Positions 18,382-27,074 of a stretch of DNA of 64,000 nucleotides are shown piece after piece. Made by a program: the position numbers and the translations under genes. The notes below the pieces were generated by a model, which saw nothing but the letters and a program-made list of their open reading frames with translations, was not told where the DNA came from and ran no database searches. Within the stretch, counting starts at the first letter, position 1. Each line of letters opens with the position of its first letter. Source of the DNA: Membranihabitans marinus (GTDB taxonomy: Bacteria > Bacteroidota > Bacteroidia > Chitinophagales > Saprospiraceae); contig NZ_JAJQYA010000003.1 of NCBI RefSeq assembly GCF_021729155.1, positions 186,001 through 250,000 of the forward strand, in the 5' to 3' direction.

Positions 18382-19779
18382 TTATTTTGAATGAAGGCTC
18401 ATTGTGATTTTCTTTTCCAAATCATCCACAGTTTCCTTAAATATTTTATCTGTATCCATGAGATCTTTCACGGTTTTGCAGGAATAAATAACCGTACTAT
18501 GATCTCGACCACCAAAGGTGTCCCCGATGGTTTTTAACGATTTGTTAGTATGTTTTTTTGCAAAATACATTGACAATTGTCGCGCTATTACAATATTTCT
18601 TTTTCTCGACTTACTTTGTAAATGATCGGCCTCAATTTTAAAATGACTAGCTACCAATTCCTGAATGCTCTGGATGGTGATTTCCTTGCTCACTTGTTCC
18701 ACGAATTTTTGAACCACTTCTTTGGTGATTTCGAGGTCGATCTCTCTATTGTTGAGACTGGATTGTGCAATCAATGATACCAATACCCCTTCCAATTCTC
18801 TGATATTGTTCTTGACATTGTAACAGATAAATTCCAATACATTGTCCGGTAATTCCAAGCCTTCCGTCAACATTTTGTTGTCCAAAATGGCCATTCGAGT
18901 TTCATAGTCTGGAGATTGAAGGTCAGCGGTTAAACCCCATTTAAATCTAGAAATTAATCTTTCTTCCATTCCCTCCAAATCTTTTGGCGGACGATCAGAT
19001 GTCAATACCAATTGTTTGCCGTCTTGGTGCAATTGATTGAAGATATGGAAGAAAATATCCATGGTCTTGGTCTTATTGGCAAAAAACTGAATGTCGTCTA
19101 CGATAAGTATGTCCAATTGGTGATAAAAATTGAGCAAATCATCGATCTCCCCATTTTTGATGGCGTGAACAATCTGATTGGTGAATTTTTCTGAAGAAAC
19201 ATAGAGAATTTGTTTCTGGTCATTTTCTTTTAGCGCTTGGTTTCCTATAGCGTGAGCGAGGTGGGTTTTTCCCAAACCTACATCACCGTATATCACCAAG
19301 GGGTTGAAAGCGGTTCCACCTGGTTTTTTAGATATTGCCATCCCTGCATTTCGCGCCAATCGATTGCAATCGCCTTCCACGTAATTGTCGAAATGGTACT
19401 GTGCATTGAGATTGGGATCAATCTTCAATTTTTTAATACCTGGAAATACAAAAGGGTTTTTAATATTGGTTTTTTCAGTATCCAATTGCTGCTTATCTAT
19501 TTTCACCGCATTGGAATCGTCTTGTTTTGTTTTTAAGATTCGATAATTGAGTCCAGCACTATTGCCTATTACTTCCAATAGGGCTTTCTTCATTAAATGA
19601 ACGTAGTGTTCTTCTATCCACTCGTAGAAAAAATTATTGGGCACTTGTATGGTCAATATTTTTTTATCAAACCGCACAGGCTCTATTGGCTCAAACCACG
19701 TCTTATAGGCTTGAGGGTTAATCTCTGTTTTTATTATTTGTAGGCATTTATCCCAGATGTTTCTGCCATCATTTACCAT
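18382..19779 (-). CDS. dnaA: chromosomal replication initiator protein DnaA
   Basis: Initiates replication by binding DnaA boxes and opening the origin. The 465-residue protein has the N-terminal interaction domain (IWDKCLQIIK), the AAA+ domain with Walker A GDVGLGKTH (about 163-171) and Walker B LIVDDIQFF, and the C-terminal helix-turn-helix with the signature GGRDHSTVIYSC. No TTATCCACA-type boxes are found in the 266 bases upstream, and no dnaN or recF follows, so I do not place oriC here. It is flanked by tRNA-Ser and the 5'-nucleotidase pair. Confidence 0.98.
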   Translation of the reverse strand: MVNDGRNIWDKCLQIIKTEINPQAYKTWFEPIEPVRFDKKILTIQVPNNFFYEWIEEHYVHLMKKALLEVIGNSAGLNYRILKTKQDDSNAVKIDKQQLDTEKTNIKNPFVFPGIKKLKIDPNLNAQYHFDNYVEGDCNRLARNAGMAISKKPGGTAFNPLVIYGDVGLGKTHLAHAIGNQALKENDQKQILYVSSEKFTNQIVHAIKNGEIDDLLNFYHQLDILIVDDIQFFANKTKTMDIFFHIFNQLHQDGKQLVLTSDRPPKDLEGMEERLISRFKWGLTADLQSPDYETRMAILDNKMLTEGLELPDNVLEFICYNVKNNIRELEGVLVSLIAQSSLNNREIDLEITKEVVQKFVEQVSKEITIQSIQELVASHFKIEADHLQSKSRKRNIVIARQLSMYFAKKHTNKSLKTIGDTFGGRDHSTVIYSCKTVKDLMDTDKIFKETVDDLEKKITMSLHSK

Positions 19780-20045
19780 GTACTATTAACTTTGTCGATT
19801 AATAAAATCCTAAATTTCCAGTGCGAGGAAACAAATTCAGTTTATTGGGCTACGAATTTTCAAAAAAAAAATTCGTAAATGGAATGATTTCGTACAAAAG
19901 ATCAGAATATTTTCATATTAAATAAACATAGAATATGTTTTTAATGAAATAATATAACGACGATTTTTATAATGCCGTATGTTATTCTGTTTTCATATTT
20001 TCATTTATAAATATAATATTCCTCAAATGGATAATAAAACTTTCG

Positions 20046-20963
20046 TTAAAGAACTTTTAAATTTTTACAGTCGTAGCATTTTTTCGATTTGCTTTTCTCT
20101 AAAAATAAGTCAATTCTTCCCAGTAAAATACCGGCCCATCCCGCTTGATTGATAATGACATCTTCCTCCTTGCGATTTTTTACAAGAATGGGTTCCACCA
20201 GAAAGGTATGTGTATGTCCGCCTAAAATCAAGTCAATGTTTTCCGTATGTTCCGCTAGTTTTAAATCGTCAATTTTTGAATTATCATATTTAAATCCCAA
20301 ATGGGATAAACAGATGACTACATCACAGTCTTCATCGTGTTTCAATCGCTTTGCAGTTTGATTGGCAACGGTGATAGGATCTGTATAAATAGTGTTTCCG
20401 TATAACTGTTGGGGCACTAATCCCTCCAGTTGTATCCCCAGTCCGAATATACCAATTTTTATGCCACCTTTTCGTTTTATAACATATGGTAAAATTTTAT
20501 TATTTAACATAGTGTCGCTAAAGTCGTAATTGGACGAAACAAAATCGAAGTTGGCATGAGGCAATTGTTTGTCGAAGCCTTCCAAACCCAAATCGAAGTC
20601 GTGATTCCCTATTGTTGCCACGTCATATTCCATGGCCGACATTAATTTTATTTCCAATTCTCCTTTGAAAAGATTGAAGTAGGGGGTGCCCTGAAAAATA
20701 TCTCCACTATCGAGTAATAAGACATTTTTTTCTTTAGATCTAATCTGTTGGATCAATGCTGCTCTCTTGGCTGCTCCTCCAGCATTGGCATTTCTACTGC
20801 CATCGTCGGGAAAGGGATCTATTCGAGAATGGACATCATTGGTGTGCAAGATGGTTAGTTTGATCCAATCTGTTTTTCTGGCCAATATATCGTGAGCAAA
20901 GGGGTTCATGGTCAGTGAAAGACTTGCCAAAGAGGACCATTTAATAAATTTTCTTCTCAGCAT
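20046..20963 (-). CDS. UshA-like metallophosphatase, catalytic half, with Tat-type signal
   Basis: A 305-residue calcineurin-like phosphoesterase equal to the catalytic domain of 5'-nucleotidase/UshA. Metal-binding motifs seen are HTNDVHSRIDP, LLDSGDIFQG, GNHDFD and GGHTHTF. The N-terminus LRRKFIKWSSLASLSL has the twin-arginine pattern, so export by Tat to the periplasm is likely. The protein stops after the catalytic domain; the matching C-terminal domain is encoded by the gene immediately upstream in the same operon, two bases away. Together they would hydrolyse nucleotides or sugar-nucleotide phosphates. The exact substrate is unknown. Confidence 0.88.
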   Translation of the reverse strand: MLRRKFIKWSSLASLSLTMNPFAHDILARKTDWIKLTILHTNDVHSRIDPFPDDGSRNANAGGAAKRAALIQQIRSKEKNVLLLDSGDIFQGTPYFNLFKGELEIKLMSAMEYDVATIGNHDFDLGLEGFDKQLPHANFDFVSSNYDFSDTMLNNKILPYVIKRKGGIKIGIFGLGIQLEGLVPQQLYGNTIYTDPITVANQTAKRLKHDEDCDVVICLSHLGFKYDNSKIDDLKLAEHTENIDLILGGHTHTFLVEPILVKNRKEEDVIINQAGWAGILLGRIDLFLEKSKSKKCYDCKNLKVL

Positions 20964-20965
20964 GA

Positions 20966-21721
20966 TTATGGATTTACTTTTTTAATTCGTCCTTCTAATT
21001 CAGCACTTACAACGCCGTGTTTTTTGGCTATTTCAATAAACGCGTCTCTCAAATACACTCCGGTATTGTTATAGGGAAGGTCTTTGAGAAAGGAAAGATT
21101 ACTCCCTCCATTGGCCAAATAATCGCTTAGACCTATGCGGTAATTACGCCCCTCATCTATGGCTTGCCCATTCAGTGTCGCAGATTGTATTTGTCCATCG
21201 GCAATGGTCATTGACAGTTGTTTGCTTACTGGCCATCCGTCATTGGAAGCGATGACTTCGAGTAATTGTAATAGGGTGGAGCCATCTATTTCCATGGTCA
21301 CTAAATAATTGTCAAAGGGCATCAGCTCATAAATTTGACCGACCTTTAGATCTCCTGCGGCCAATCTTGTAATGCGAATACCGAAGTAATTGCAAATGGA
21401 TAGATCCATGGTTTCTCCCGTATTGGTCTCGATATATTCATCCATGGCATCGGCCACCCAATTGCCTATGGTAGATTCTACATTTTGTCTGGTCATGATA
21501 GTCGGTACTGTGGCTATTACAGTATTCATCTCCCTCTCTTCCTCTATGCGGTAGGGTTCGATAATATCATTTATGGCCTTTACTTCATCGCCTTCTATTT
21601 CGGTTTCGGCAACATTGTATCTTTCAAAATGTGCTTGACTTAAATGTGCATAAGGCTTACATCCGCTGAGCAATAGCGCCAAACAGAAGATGGTAAAGGT
21701 GAAAAACTTAGAATACTTCAT
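20966..21721 (-). CDS. 5'-nucleotidase C-terminal-domain lipoprotein
   Basis: A 251-residue protein equal to the substrate-binding C-terminal domain of 5'-nucleotidase/UshA. It begins with a lipoprotein signal (CLALLLSGC, Cys at about 21). Family features include GNWVADAMDEYI, the NYFGIR segment, and the YLANGGSNLSFL motif with the aromatic nucleoside-binding region. It is two bases upstream of the catalytic-domain gene. The split looks genuine rather than a frameshift, because each half has its own start and its own type of export signal. Confidence 0.87.
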   Translation of the reverse strand: MKYSKFFTFTIFCLALLLSGCKPYAHLSQAHFERYNVAETEIEGDEVKAINDIIEPYRIEEEREMNTVIATVPTIMTRQNVESTIGNWVADAMDEYIETNTGETMDLSICNYFGIRITRLAAGDLKVGQIYELMPFDNYLVTMEIDGSTLLQLLEVIASNDGWPVSKQLSMTIADGQIQSATLNGQAIDEGRNYRIGLSDYLANGGSNLSFLKDLPYNNTGVYLRDAFIEIAKKHGVVSAELEGRIKKVNP

Positions 21722-21730
21722 TGTTGCTAG

Positions 21731-22264
21731 TTATATCAAATGAGCTACTTCCGTCCGTATTGCAGCAGTCGCTGTATCGAGTGGATTAAATGTTCTTTGA
21801 CCTAGTTTGTCCATTAATGCATGGATAAACACCTGCTCCGATTGATAAGTTTCCAAATCTTGGTTCAATTCATCCAATGTTTGAATGGCATCGTCCTTGG
21901 CAATGGAGATAATCTCCCATAATTTATTGGATACATACAACTGTTGGGTAATGTTGTGTTCGTATTCCAATTGAATATCCATTTTCATGTTTTGAATCAG
22001 GCTTGAAGTGTTGTTTGCATCGGGAAGACACCTTCTGATCACATTGGGGAACTGAATACGCTCAGTAAAAAGAGCCAATCTTTCATAAGCCTGAAGTTTT
22101 CGCTGTAACATGGTTTCCGACAGAGGATTGGTTTGATTGGTCAGGATCATTCGTTCAAAATGATCCATTTTCTGTTGAATAAATTTAAACAAAAACCATA
22201 AGGTGATTACGGTTACAAATAAACAGAGCGCAAAAAAGATATATGTAGGTATAAAATTATTCAT
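21731..22264 (-). CDS. hypothetical single-pass membrane protein
   Basis: A 177-residue protein I do not recognise. Residues about 8-28 form one transmembrane segment (IFFALCLFVTVITLWFLF), followed by a mostly helical, charged cytoplasmic part with coiled-coil-like stretches. It is nine bases upstream of the 5'-nucleotidase C-terminal-domain gene and is probably co-transcribed, but no functional link is evident. The layout resembles the short helical membrane proteins conserved in Bacteroidota without a known role. Confidence 0.7.
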   Translation of the reverse strand: MNNFIPTYIFFALCLFVTVITLWFLFKFIQQKMDHFERMILTNQTNPLSETMLQRKLQAYERLALFTERIQFPNVIRRCLPDANNTSSLIQNMKMDIQLEYEHNITQQLYVSNKLWEIISIAKDDAIQTLDELNQDLETYQSEQVFIHALMDKLGQRTFNPLDTATAAIRTEVAHLI

Positions 22265-22345
22265 AGCGAAAAATAAACTTTTCTTTTTTACTTTGTGTTA
22301 AATTAGGGAATATTATTTTAATCGCCAAGAATTGAAGAATGTCGT

Positions 22346-22702
22346 ATGAAAGAAGTAAAAACTGCCAGTACTATTGAGCCAATAATTTTAACTGATGGAG
22401 CAGTAAAAGAATTAATAAAAATTAGGGAACAAGAATCTATTCCCAATGATTATGCTTTGCGTATTGGGGTGAAAGGTGGAGGTTGTTCTGGTTTTTCATA
22501 TATTTTAGGATTTGATGAATTGAAAGAGAACGATAAAAAATATACCATCAATGGTCTTGAAGTAATTATAGATAAAGCCCATGCGATTTATCTGCTGGGT
22601 ATTGAGATCGATTTTGAGAATGGTTTAAATAACAGAGGGTTTTCTTTCAACAACCCCAACGCATCGGATACTTGTGGTTGTGGAACCTCTTTCGCAACAT
22701 AA
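22346..22702 (+). CDS. HesB/IscA-type iron-sulfur carrier (ErpA-like)
   Basis: A-type carrier of Fe-S clusters, 118 residues. The three conserved cysteines are present: one in VKGGGCSGFSY and two in DTCGCGTSF at the C-terminus. It transfers clusters to apoproteins in the cytoplasm. It is divergent from the small membrane protein gene and convergent with folB, so it is monocistronic. No other isc or suf gene is adjacent, which suits the stand-alone ErpA or SufA type; the subtype cannot be decided from the sequence. Confidence 0.93.
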   Translation: MKEVKTASTIEPIILTDGAVKELIKIREQESIPNDYALRIGVKGGGCSGFSYILGFDELKENDKKYTINGLEVIIDKAHAIYLLGIEIDFENGLNNRGFSFNNPNASDTCGCGTSFAT

Positions 22703-22808
22703 ATTATAGGAATTTTCAACTATTTTTCCGCGTTGTTATCAACAGAATATTTAGTAGTGAAATATTTGCTGAATTGAACTGTATTGTATTTTAATCAACG
22801 ATAAATTC

Positions 22809-22841
22809 CCCCTCGTTCAATAAGTCTTATTGAATGAGGGG
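22809..22841. terminator. long hairpin between convergent erpA-like gene and folB
   Basis: A 14-bp stem (22809-22822 with 22828-22841, one G-U position) and loop AGTCT lie between convergent genes. There is no T-run directly after the stem on either strand, so termination is plausible but not certain. The loop differs from those of the hairpin arrays described elsewhere in the window. Confidence 0.4.
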
Positions 22842-22898
22842 TCGGCTTGAAGGAATGAAATATTGCGGTTGAAGGATTTAAATTCAACCCTCATATTC

Positions 22899-23252
22899 TT
22901 ATAGGCATATGGTGAAACTCGCACTATCCATATGTCCCATTATCGGGGGATTGAGTTTGTGAATTGTCAATTGAAGGGATTGAATAATAGGGAAGGATTT
23001 CAAGAGGGTTTGCCCTAAATCGTATCCCACGGTTTCAATCAGTTTCTTGGGTTTTGCCATTTCTTCTTTGCAAACAGCATATATGGCTTCGTAATCTACG
23101 GTATCCTCTAAAGCATCTTTTTCAATGGCAGATTGAATGTCGTATTCAAATTCGCAATCGATTTTGTATTCACCTCCTATTTTCTGTTCTTCTGCATAAT
23201 ATCCGTGAAATGCTTTAAAATGCATGCCCTTTAATGTAATTTTACTTCTCAT
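22899..23252 (-). CDS. folB: dihydroneopterin aldolase
   Basis: Converts 7,8-dihydroneopterin to 6-hydroxymethyl-dihydropterin in folate synthesis. The 117-residue protein has the family start (ITLKGMHFKAFHGYYAEEQKIGG), the catalytic-region LEDTVDYEAIYAVC and the C-terminal LTIHKLNPPI. It is a stand-alone gene on the minus strand. Its upstream region holds the first hairpin-repeat array, between it and the divergent glutaryl-CoA dehydrogenase gene. Confidence 0.93.
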   Translation of the reverse strand: MRSKITLKGMHFKAFHGYYAEEQKIGGEYKIDCEFEYDIQSAIEKDALEDTVDYEAIYAVCKEEMAKPKKLIETVGYDLGQTLLKSFPIIQSLQLTIHKLNPPIMGHMDSASFTICL

Positions 23253-23349
23253 AATAAGTCGGTAGTTGTATAAATTTTGGTATTATTGAAGAATAATACC
23301 ATATGCATTTTTATGATGTCGGTTAATATTTTGAGTATATGAGAAGTTT

Positions 23350-23690
23350 GACGAGGCCACGACTGAATATAACTGAATGAAGTCACATAGGATGAGGGCA
23401 CCAATGCCACCGCGTATGGGGTGGGAGAGGAAAGAGCCATTGACCTTAAATCGGTCAATGATATGACTGAATATAGTAGGAAGTACCAAAGGTCGTAAAT
23501 CGACCTTTGATGAAGGAACCGGAGTCACTACGCTCCGGGTGGGTAGGTGTCCGAGTTTTGAGAGGGGTGGCAGCACAGCCTTAGCTGCGTCGTGAAAGAA
23601 TATAGTTGCCTCTTGGCAACCCGAAAGACTTAATGTCTTTCGGATGAGTGAAGCCATGCACTCTGTGGCATGACGACGCATCATTATATT
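23350..23690 (-). repeat. hairpin-repeat array A (minus orientation)
   Basis: Modular hairpins read on the minus strand. In transcript order they are: CCGAAAGAC/GTCTTTCGG with loop ATTAA (23643-23621), directly followed by GTTGCC/GGCAAC (23620-23605); CCGGAG/CTCCGG with a GTAGTG-type loop (23538-23519), followed by TTCCTTCATC; AAAGGTCG/CGACCTTT with loop ATTTA (23508-23488); and CATTGACC/GGTCAATG around ATTTA (23460-23438). CATTCAG-type linkers come between. Linkers and loops match array B while stem bases differ and stay paired. It occupies the space between divergent folB and the acyl-CoA dehydrogenase gene. Open frames across it are repeat translations, not genes. Confidence 0.85.
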
Positions 23691-23810
23691 AGGTTGAATT
23701 ATTGCTATCATAAACAAAATAATAAACTTCAAATAAATCGAAATATAACCGTCAATTATAAATTCATCTGGTATAAATTCTAAGTTTAGCGTGAAATTTT
23801 TCGCAAAGTA

Positions 23811-24986
23811 ATGAGAAAAAATAGTAATCATAGGGATTATTTTGGACTAGAATCCAAATTATCTGACGCAGATCGAGAGATTCAGCAGTCGATTAGGCAA
23901 TGGGTGGATCAGAGAATTTTACCTGAGATAGAAACTCATGCCCAAAACCACAGTATGGACATAAGATGGATGACAGAATTGGCAGAACTGGGCTGTTTTG
24001 GAGGTCAACTGTCCAAGGAGAAGTCTGGGCGTGACTGGTCATATCTCACATATGGATTGGCCATGCAAGAATTGGAAAGAGGGGATTCGGGATTAAGGAC
24101 AATGGCGTCAGTTCAAGGTGGATTGGTCATGTATCCCATTGCCGAATTTGGAAGTGAAGAACAACAGCAAAAATATTTGTCTAAACTGGCTACTGGTCAA
24201 TGTATAGGGTGTTTTGGGATGACAGAAAGTCGTCATGGCAGCAATCCCAAGGGTATGGAAACAAGACTTGTCGCGAAGGACGATTATTTTTTGTTGCGTG
24301 GAGACAAAGCATGGATTACCAATGCAAGCATTGCAGATATTGGAATCATATGGGCTAAGAATGAGGAGGATCATATTGTGGCCGTGTTGCTAGATATGAA
24401 AAAGAATGGGGTGTCGGTGAAGACCATCGACGATAAGTGGTCATTGAGGGCTTCCATTACCAGTCATATATTAATGGACGATGTGAGAATAGAAGCATCA
24501 GATATATTGCCTCATGCCCGCGGTTTGAGGTCGGCGTTGACCTGCCTTAATAAAGCCCGTTTTGGCATTGCCTGGGGAGCTGTAGGAGCGGCTTTGGCCT
24601 GTTGTGATACAGCGATGGACTACGCCTGTAATCGAGAGCAATTTGGAAAACCTTTGGCCCAATTTCAGATGGTTCAAAAAAAATTAGCTGAGACGGTTAC
24701 GGCTATAGCTCAGGCTCAGTTAATGAATTATCGCCTCGCAGAGTTGGCCGACAATGGCCAGGTGACTGCCGGACAGATATCCATGGCCAAGAGGGCCAAT
24801 GTCGAAATGGCCTTAAATACTGCGCGTACTTGTAGACAGATATTGGGAGCAGAGGGATTGAGGTCTTCTTATCCCATCATGAGACATTTAATGAATCTGG
24901 AAACATTAGTAACCTATGAGGGAAGTCACGATATTCATTTACTGATTACGGGGCAAGAAATCACGGGATACAACGCATTCACTTAA
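23811..24986 (+). CDS. gcdH: acyl-CoA dehydrogenase, glutaryl-CoA dehydrogenase type
   Basis: FAD enzyme that oxidises and decarboxylates glutaryl-CoA to crotonyl-CoA in lysine and tryptophan breakdown. The 391 residues show the acyl-CoA dehydrogenase blocks GCFGMTESRHGSNPKGMET, WITNASIADI, NREQFGKPLAQFQMVQ and RQILGAEGLRS. The C-terminal TYEGSHDIH carries the catalytic glutamate in the position typical of glutaryl-CoA dehydrogenases, as does the following GQEITGYNAF. It fits with the other acyl-CoA catabolic genes in the window, but those are not in one operon with it. The small gene at 25003 follows 16 bases downstream. Confidence 0.88.
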   Translation: MRKNSNHRDYFGLESKLSDADREIQQSIRQWVDQRILPEIETHAQNHSMDIRWMTELAELGCFGGQLSKEKSGRDWSYLTYGLAMQELERGDSGLRTMASVQGGLVMYPIAEFGSEEQQQKYLSKLATGQCIGCFGMTESRHGSNPKGMETRLVAKDDYFLLRGDKAWITNASIADIGIIWAKNEEDHIVAVLLDMKKNGVSVKTIDDKWSLRASITSHILMDDVRIEASDILPHARGLRSALTCLNKARFGIAWGAVGAALACCDTAMDYACNREQFGKPLAQFQMVQKKLAETVTAIAQAQLMNYRLAELADNGQVTAGQISMAKRANVEMALNTARTCRQILGAEGLRSSYPIMRHLMNLETLVTYEGSHDIHLLITGQEITGYNAFT

Positions 24987-25002
24987 TAAAGATCAAGCTA
25001 TT

Positions 25003-25284
25003 ATGGGAAACTTTAATGCCAGCCAACTAAAAAAAATGCAAGCTATTTTCGAAGAATTGTCCTATCAGGTAAGATATGGAAAAGGGCAATTCAAGGCGGG
25101 ATATTGCATATTGAAAGATAAGAAGGTCATAGTGGTCAATAAATACTACGATATCGATGGGAAAATGGAGACTTTGTTAGAAATTATGGAAAATATTCCC
25201 GAACCTAAAGAAATATTGCTTTCTGACAAATCTATGCGCTATCTTCAAAAATTATATCATAAAATAACAGAAATAAAAGGTTGA
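25003..25284 (+). CDS. hypothetical protein, 93 residues
   Basis: A short protein without a recognised domain. It has a basic helical N-terminus (FNASQLKKMQAIFEELSYQV), a beta-rich middle (GYCILKDKKVIVVNKYYDIDGK) and a C-terminal helix. No cysteine pair, signal peptide or membrane segment is seen. Its stop codon overlaps the TTG start of the MBL hydrolase (TTGA), so the two are translationally coupled, and it follows the acyl-CoA dehydrogenase closely. Coding is supported by this tight context; the function is unknown. Confidence 0.75.
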   Translation: MGNFNASQLKKMQAIFEELSYQVRYGKGQFKAGYCILKDKKVIVVNKYYDIDGKMETLLEIMENIPEPKEILLSDKSMRYLQKLYHKITEIKG

Positions 25285-26045
25285 AAGTTACAATACTAGG
25301 GAGTGGAACCTCTCAAGGAATACCAGTCATTGGGTGTGAATGCGCGGTTTGTAAGTCATCTGACCACCGCGACAAGCGATTGCGAACGAGTATATTGATT
25401 CAAGAAAATGGAGTAAATCTAGTGGTAGATATTGGCCCGGATTTTAGAACTCAGATGTTGGCAAGTTTTCCGGGAAAACTTCAAGGTATTTTGTTGACGC
25501 ACGAACACAATGATCATACGGCGGGATTGGATGATGTAAGACCTTTTAATTTTTTGTTCCGAAAAGATGTGACATTATATGGAATGAATAGGGTTCTTAA
25601 GGATTTGAAACATCGGTTTGCCTATGTTTTTTCCCGTAATCAATACCCGGGAATTCCGCGATTGAAGTTGAGAAAAATTGAACCATGGGATGATTTTAAA
25701 ATTAAGGGAGTTAAAATATTACCCCTACCTGTTCACCATGGAAATTTGGAGATTTTAGGTTTTAGAATCGATGATTTTTGCTATTTGACAGATGTGAAGA
25801 CTATTGATGAATCCGTCATCCATGAATTAAGGGGAATAGAGGTTTTGGTATTAAGTGCTCTTCACCGTAAGCCCCATCATTCTCATTTAAATTTAAAGGA
25901 GGCTGTAGCATTAATTGAACAAATTCAACCTCGGAATGCCTATTTAACACATCTCAGTCATAATATGGGATTGCATCGTGAAGTAGAGTTTGAATTGCCT
26001 CAGAATGTTAAATTGGCATATGATGGTTTAATTCTAGAAATTTGA
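25281..26045 (+). CDS. MBL-fold metallo-hydrolase, PhnP-like
   Basis: A 254-residue metallo-beta-lactamase-fold phosphodiesterase-like enzyme. It opens with ILGSGTSQGIPVIGCECAVC, the Cys-rich start typical of the PhnP branch. The metal motif THEHNDHTAGLDD is at about 73-85, a further histidine lies in PVHHGNLEILGF, and LTDVKTIDE, the ALHRKPHHSH region and LTHLSHNMGLH follow. PhnP hydrolyses cyclic ribosyl phosphates, but no phn genes are nearby, so the substrate is open. It starts with TTG overlapping the upstream stop codon in TTGA, the only start that leaves the N-terminal strand complete. Confidence 0.88.
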   Translation: MKVTILGSGTSQGIPVIGCECAVCKSSDHRDKRLRTSILIQENGVNLVVDIGPDFRTQMLASFPGKLQGILLTHEHNDHTAGLDDVRPFNFLFRKDVTLYGMNRVLKDLKHRFAYVFSRNQYPGIPRLKLRKIEPWDDFKIKGVKILPLPVHHGNLEILGFRIDDFCYLTDVKTIDESVIHELRGIEVLVLSALHRKPHHSHLNLKEAVALIEQIQPRNAYLTHLSHNMGLHREVEFELPQNVKLAYDGLILEI

Positions 26046-26084
26046 GTTTATTTTCTCATTTTTTTTCTGCATATTGTTAATGCG

Positions 26085-27074
26085 ATGAGAAGACATATAC
26101 TTAATTCCATATTATATATTTTTTTGATCCTGTATAGCAGTGCTATTTTGGGGCAGCAACTGCCTCAATTATCATCCGGTCATTGGGATAAATATGTCTA
26201 TAATCCTGCCTATGCAGGAAGTACCGGAGTGACTCAGTTTTCAGGGCATTTTCGATCACAATGGCAAAGTATAGACGGACAACCTACCACTCAGGTATTG
26301 ACTTTTAGCACTCCTGTTGATGTCATCAATAGTGGTGTAGGCTTGGTCATTTTGGGGGATCAAATAGGAAATGTAAAACGACAAAATATTTTATTGTCTT
26401 ATAATTATATGTTGGATTTGCCCTTTGGTTTTTTGTCTATGGGCTTGTCTGCTGGCATGGATAGAACCTCTTTTTTAGGCAACGATTGGCGGGCTCCAGA
26501 AGGGGAGTACAACAATTTGGGAGGGAATCACAATGACCCCATCCTCAGTGAAGATCGCATTTCTGGTCTTGCCCCTCAAATTAACGGGGGATTGTTTTTT
26601 TCTAATGATTTTTTTGAAGTAGGAGTGAGTTTACAAAATATAAGTCCATTCGCCTATGGATTTGGGAATCAATTGGGAGATATTACTTACAAACAAGGAC
26701 GTAGCTATATTTTTCAGGGCAGTTATTTCTACGAATACAATGATGAAATACTATTGGTTCCCTCGGTGTTGGTGAAAAAAAGTCCAAATTATTTACAAAC
26801 TGAAATTGGGTTAGGAGGAGATTATCGCGGTATATTCAAAGGTGGTTTGTACTTGCGTGGATACAATAATATGTCTATTGATGCTGCTATCATTCAAATT
26901 GGGTATCAGTTTATTAAAAATACATACGTTTATTATTCCTTCGACCTCGGTTTGTCCAAACTGAGAACGGTACACGACAATTCTCATGAAATAAGCTTGC
27001 GTTACATCATTGATGAACCGTTGTTTAAAATTCAGCGAGAGAAGGTTATATACAATCCTAGATTTTTGGATTGA
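26085..27074 (+). CDS. PorP/SprF-family type IX secretion membrane protein
   Basis: Outer-membrane beta-barrel-type protein of 329 residues, family PorP/SprF. It has a signal peptide (ILYIFLILYSSAILGQ) and the family hallmark close to it: YVYNPAYAGSTGVTQFSGHFRSQW with QPTTQVLTF. It lies directly upstream of gldKLMN in the same orientation, the arrangement known for porP-porKLMN in Porphyromonas. By analogy it helps attach the GldK/GldN ring to the outer membrane or serves specific cargo. A gap of 345 bases with its own promoter candidate separates it from gldK. The family is certain; the paralog is not. Confidence 0.9.
   Translation: MRRHILNSILYIFLILYSSAILGQQLPQLSSGHWDKYVYNPAYAGSTGVTQFSGHFRSQWQSIDGQPTTQVLTFSTPVDVINSGVGLVILGDQIGNVKRQNILLSYNYMLDLPFGFLSMGLSAGMDRTSFLGNDWRAPEGEYNNLGGNHNDPILSEDRISGLAPQINGGLFFSNDFFEVGVSLQNISPFAYGFGNQLGDITYKQGRSYIFQGSYFYEYNDEILLVPSVLVKKSPNYLQTEIGLGGDYRGIFKGGLYLRGYNNMSIDAAIIQIGYQFIKNTYVYYSFDLGLSKLRTVHDNSHEISLRYIIDEPLFKIQREKVIYNPRFLD

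Noticed and set aside
19780-20045. oriC next to dnaA
   Set aside because: The region is AT-rich, but I find no TTATCCACA-type DnaA boxes in it and no dnaN, recF, gyrB or rpmH neighbours.
20046-21721. Frameshifted single UshA gene
   Set aside because: Each half has its own start codon and its own export signal (twin-arginine and lipobox), and the stop and start are cleanly separated.
22735-22746. DnaA-box-like TTATCAACA
   Set aside because: One mismatch, a single occurrence, and about 3 kb from dnaA; expected by chance in AT-rich DNA.
23283-23831. A 182-residue minus-strand open frame (and a shorter overlapping one) across the folB-gcdH spacer
   Set aside because: It covers hairpin array A, overlaps the start of the acyl-CoA dehydrogenase gene, and has no recognisable domain. 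The absence of stops reflects the higher GC of the array.
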